This document shows positions 4,616-5,768 of a stretch of 5,768 bases of DNA, piece after piece; position 1 is the stretch's first letter, and each line of letters opens with the position of its first letter. Source of the stretch: Rubrobacteraceae bacterium (GTDB lineage: Bacteria; Actinomycetota; Rubrobacteria; Rubrobacterales; Rubrobacteraceae); contig JAJNDJ010000145.1 in assembly GCA_021156345.1 (NCBI GenBank), positions 1-5,768 on the forward strand, read 5' to 3'. The notes beneath the pieces were generated by a model. That model made no database searches and was not told where the DNA came from. It saw only the letters and a program-made list of their open reading frames with translations. The position numbers and the translations under genes are program-made.

Positions 4616-5691
4616 TCCGGACGACCGGCGACTGGGACCTGGCCGAGGAGTGCGCCCAGGACGCCTTCGCGCGGGCGCTCGAGACCTGGCCTCGTGACGG
4701 CGTCCCCCGCCGCCCCGGCGCCTGGCTGACCACCACGGCGCGCAACCGGGCAATGGACAGGCTTAGGCGCAGGTCGACGGGGAGAGACAAGCTCCAAGAG
4801 GCGCTACCGCTGGAGGCCAGGGTTGCGCTCACGCTCAGGACACTGGCCGGACTCACCACCTCAGAGATCGCCCGCGCATTCCTGGTCTCGGAGCCGACAA
4901 TGGCCAAGCGCCTGGTGCGGGCCAAGCGCAAGATCCGCAACGCCGGCATCCCCTACCGGGTACCCCCCGCCCACCTGCTGCCGGAACGCACGGGAGGGGT
5001 CCTTGCCGTCCTCTACCTGCTCTTCAACGAGGGCTACTCGGCCAGCGCGGGCGCCGACCTGGTAAGGGAGCGTTTGAGCGCCGAGGCCATCCGCCTGGCC
5101 CGCGCCCTCGCCCAACTGATGCCCGACGAGCCCGAGGCGCTGGGGCTGCTCGCGCTCATGCTCCTCCACGACGCCCGCCGTAGCGCCCGCGTCGACCGCG
5201 AGGGCGATCTCGTTCCCCTGGAGGAACAGGACCGCTCGCTATGGGACAGGGACGTCATCTCCGAGGGGGTGGATGTGCTCGACGCAGCGCTGCGGCTGGG
5301 CAGGCCGGGGCCGTACCAGGTGCAGGCGGTCATCGCCGCCCACCACGCCACAGCCGCCGAGGCCTCCGCCACCGACTGGGCCCAGATCGCCGCCCTCTAC
5401 GGCGAGCTCGCCCGGCTGGTGCCCTCCCCGGTGGTGGAGCTGAACCGGGCGGTGGCCGTGGCGATGGCCGCGGGCCCCGCGGAAGGGCTGGCGATGGTCG
5501 AAGAGTTGGAAGCATCCGGGGTCCTGGCCGGCTACCGTCTGCTGCCCGCCACGCGAGCCGACCTTCTCCGCCGCCTCGGCCGCCGCGATGAGGCGGCCGC
5601 CGCCTACCGCCGGGCGCTCGGGCTTGCGGCTACGGACGCCGAGCGCCGGTACCTCGCCCGCAGGCTGGCGGAGACCACCGGCAACCCCTGA
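4588..5691 (+). CDS. ECF42-type sigma factor with TPR-like tail, 5' end and linker lost
   Basis: 367 codons of an ECF sigma factor (residues counted from 4588). Region 2 is [20 protein letters not shown] (1-20) to [12 protein letters not shown] (51-62); region 4 is [19 protein letters not shown] (77-95) to [12 protein letters not shown] (105-116); a 240-residue C-terminal extension with [20 protein letters not shown] and TPR-like helices follows (DUF6596/ECF42 type). Such factors redirect RNA polymerase to their own DGPF operon; the extension is thought to control activity. Two losses are visible. No start codon or usual M...VFREEWG leader precedes EWGRIV: the frame runs back through the DGPF gene, the nearest in-frame start being a GTG at 4525 with no ribosome site. 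Between LQEA (69-72) and LPLEAR the family's roughly 30-residue linker containing DDRLRLIFTCCHPA is missing, in frame. The rest is intact to TGA at 5689-5691. Probably non-functional, though translation from 4525 or by frameshift from the DGPF frame cannot be excluded. Confidence 0.85.
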   Translation, partial: EWGRIVATLIRTTGDWDLAEECAQDAFARALETWPRDGVPRRPGAWLTTTARNRAMDRLRRRSTGRDKLQEALPLEARVALTLRTLAGLTTSEIARAFLVSEPTMAKRLVRAKRKIRNAGIPYRVPPAHLLPERTGGVLAVLYLLFNEGYSASAGADLVRERLSAEAIRLARALAQLMPDEPEALGLLALMLLHDARRSARVDREGDLVPLEEQDRSLWDRDVISEGVDVLDAALRLGRPGPYQVQAVIAAHHATAAEASATDWAQIAALYGELARLVPSPVVELNRAVAVAMAAGPAEGLAMVEELEASGVLAGYRLLPATRADLLRRLGRRDEAAAAYRRALGLAATDAERRYLARRLAETTGNP

Positions 5692-5768
5692 CATCGCGCC
5701 GACGGGCAGCTTTCGTTTCGCGTGACGGTCCTGCGGCTTTGCATAGGCGAGCGCGCCAGGAAGTTCCT

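Noticed and set aside
4265..4949. Several long minus-strand open frames opposite the DGPF and sigma genes
   Set aside because: They are low-complexity Arg/Pro/Ser-rich shadows typical of GC-rich coding DNA read on the wrong strand.
5692..5768. Search for a terminator or new gene after the sigma stop
   Set aside because: No stem with a T run and no start with a ribosome site is visible before the window ends.

Overview
The window looks like chromosomal DNA from a high-G+C actinobacterium, most probably a Rubrobacter-like lineage. That placement is inferred from GC-rich coding sequence, GTG starts with strong AGGAGG-type ribosome sites, an LtrA protein, a membrane sensor whose 'LKYRLYNIDLLINRTLVYG' type motifs I associate with such genomes, and an ECF42/DGPF sigma-factor pair. 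No rRNA, intact tRNA or CRISPR array is visible.

Layout, left to right. Positions 1-505 are non-coding, visibly less GC-rich than the rest, and hold three inverted repeats plus the first copy (191-225) of a 35-bp sequence resembling the 3' end of a tRNA. An intact ltrA-family membrane-protein gene lies at 506-1696 on the minus strand. The stretch 1697-2602 has no intact gene. It holds the wreck of a SnoaL-like (polyketide-cyclase fold) gene (1919-2150, minus), the second tRNA-end copy (2280-2314), a set of TTGC motifs in 10-bp phase (2349-2423), a hairpin with a T-rich tail, and the 3' remnant of a tyrosine integrase (about 2441-2606, plus). The remnant's stop codon overlaps the stop of a convergent multi-pass membrane sensor-like gene (2603-3847, minus). 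A divergent intergenic region (3848-4276) carries candidate control sites for both sides. It is followed by a DGPF/YCII-domain gene (4277-4615, plus) that runs into an ECF42-type sigma factor with a TPR-like C-terminal extension (4588-5691, plus).

Two stories stand out. First, the two tRNA-end copies, the phased TTGC motifs and the dead integrase together look like the scar of one or more integrative elements that used a tRNA gene (probably threonine, CGT anticodon) as attachment site; the ltrA segment lies between the two scars. Second, the DGPF-sigma pair is damaged at two places. The C-terminus of the DGPF protein and the start of the sigma factor appear to have been lost in one deletion, and the linker between sigma regions 2 and 4 is missing in another. 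Upstream of the pair there is still a well-placed candidate ECF42 promoter (TGTCCA, 17 bp, CGTC), suggesting a formerly autoregulated operon.

I did not find a convincing previously undescribed system. The most interesting signals are the decayed attachment-site array and the doubly deleted sigma operon.
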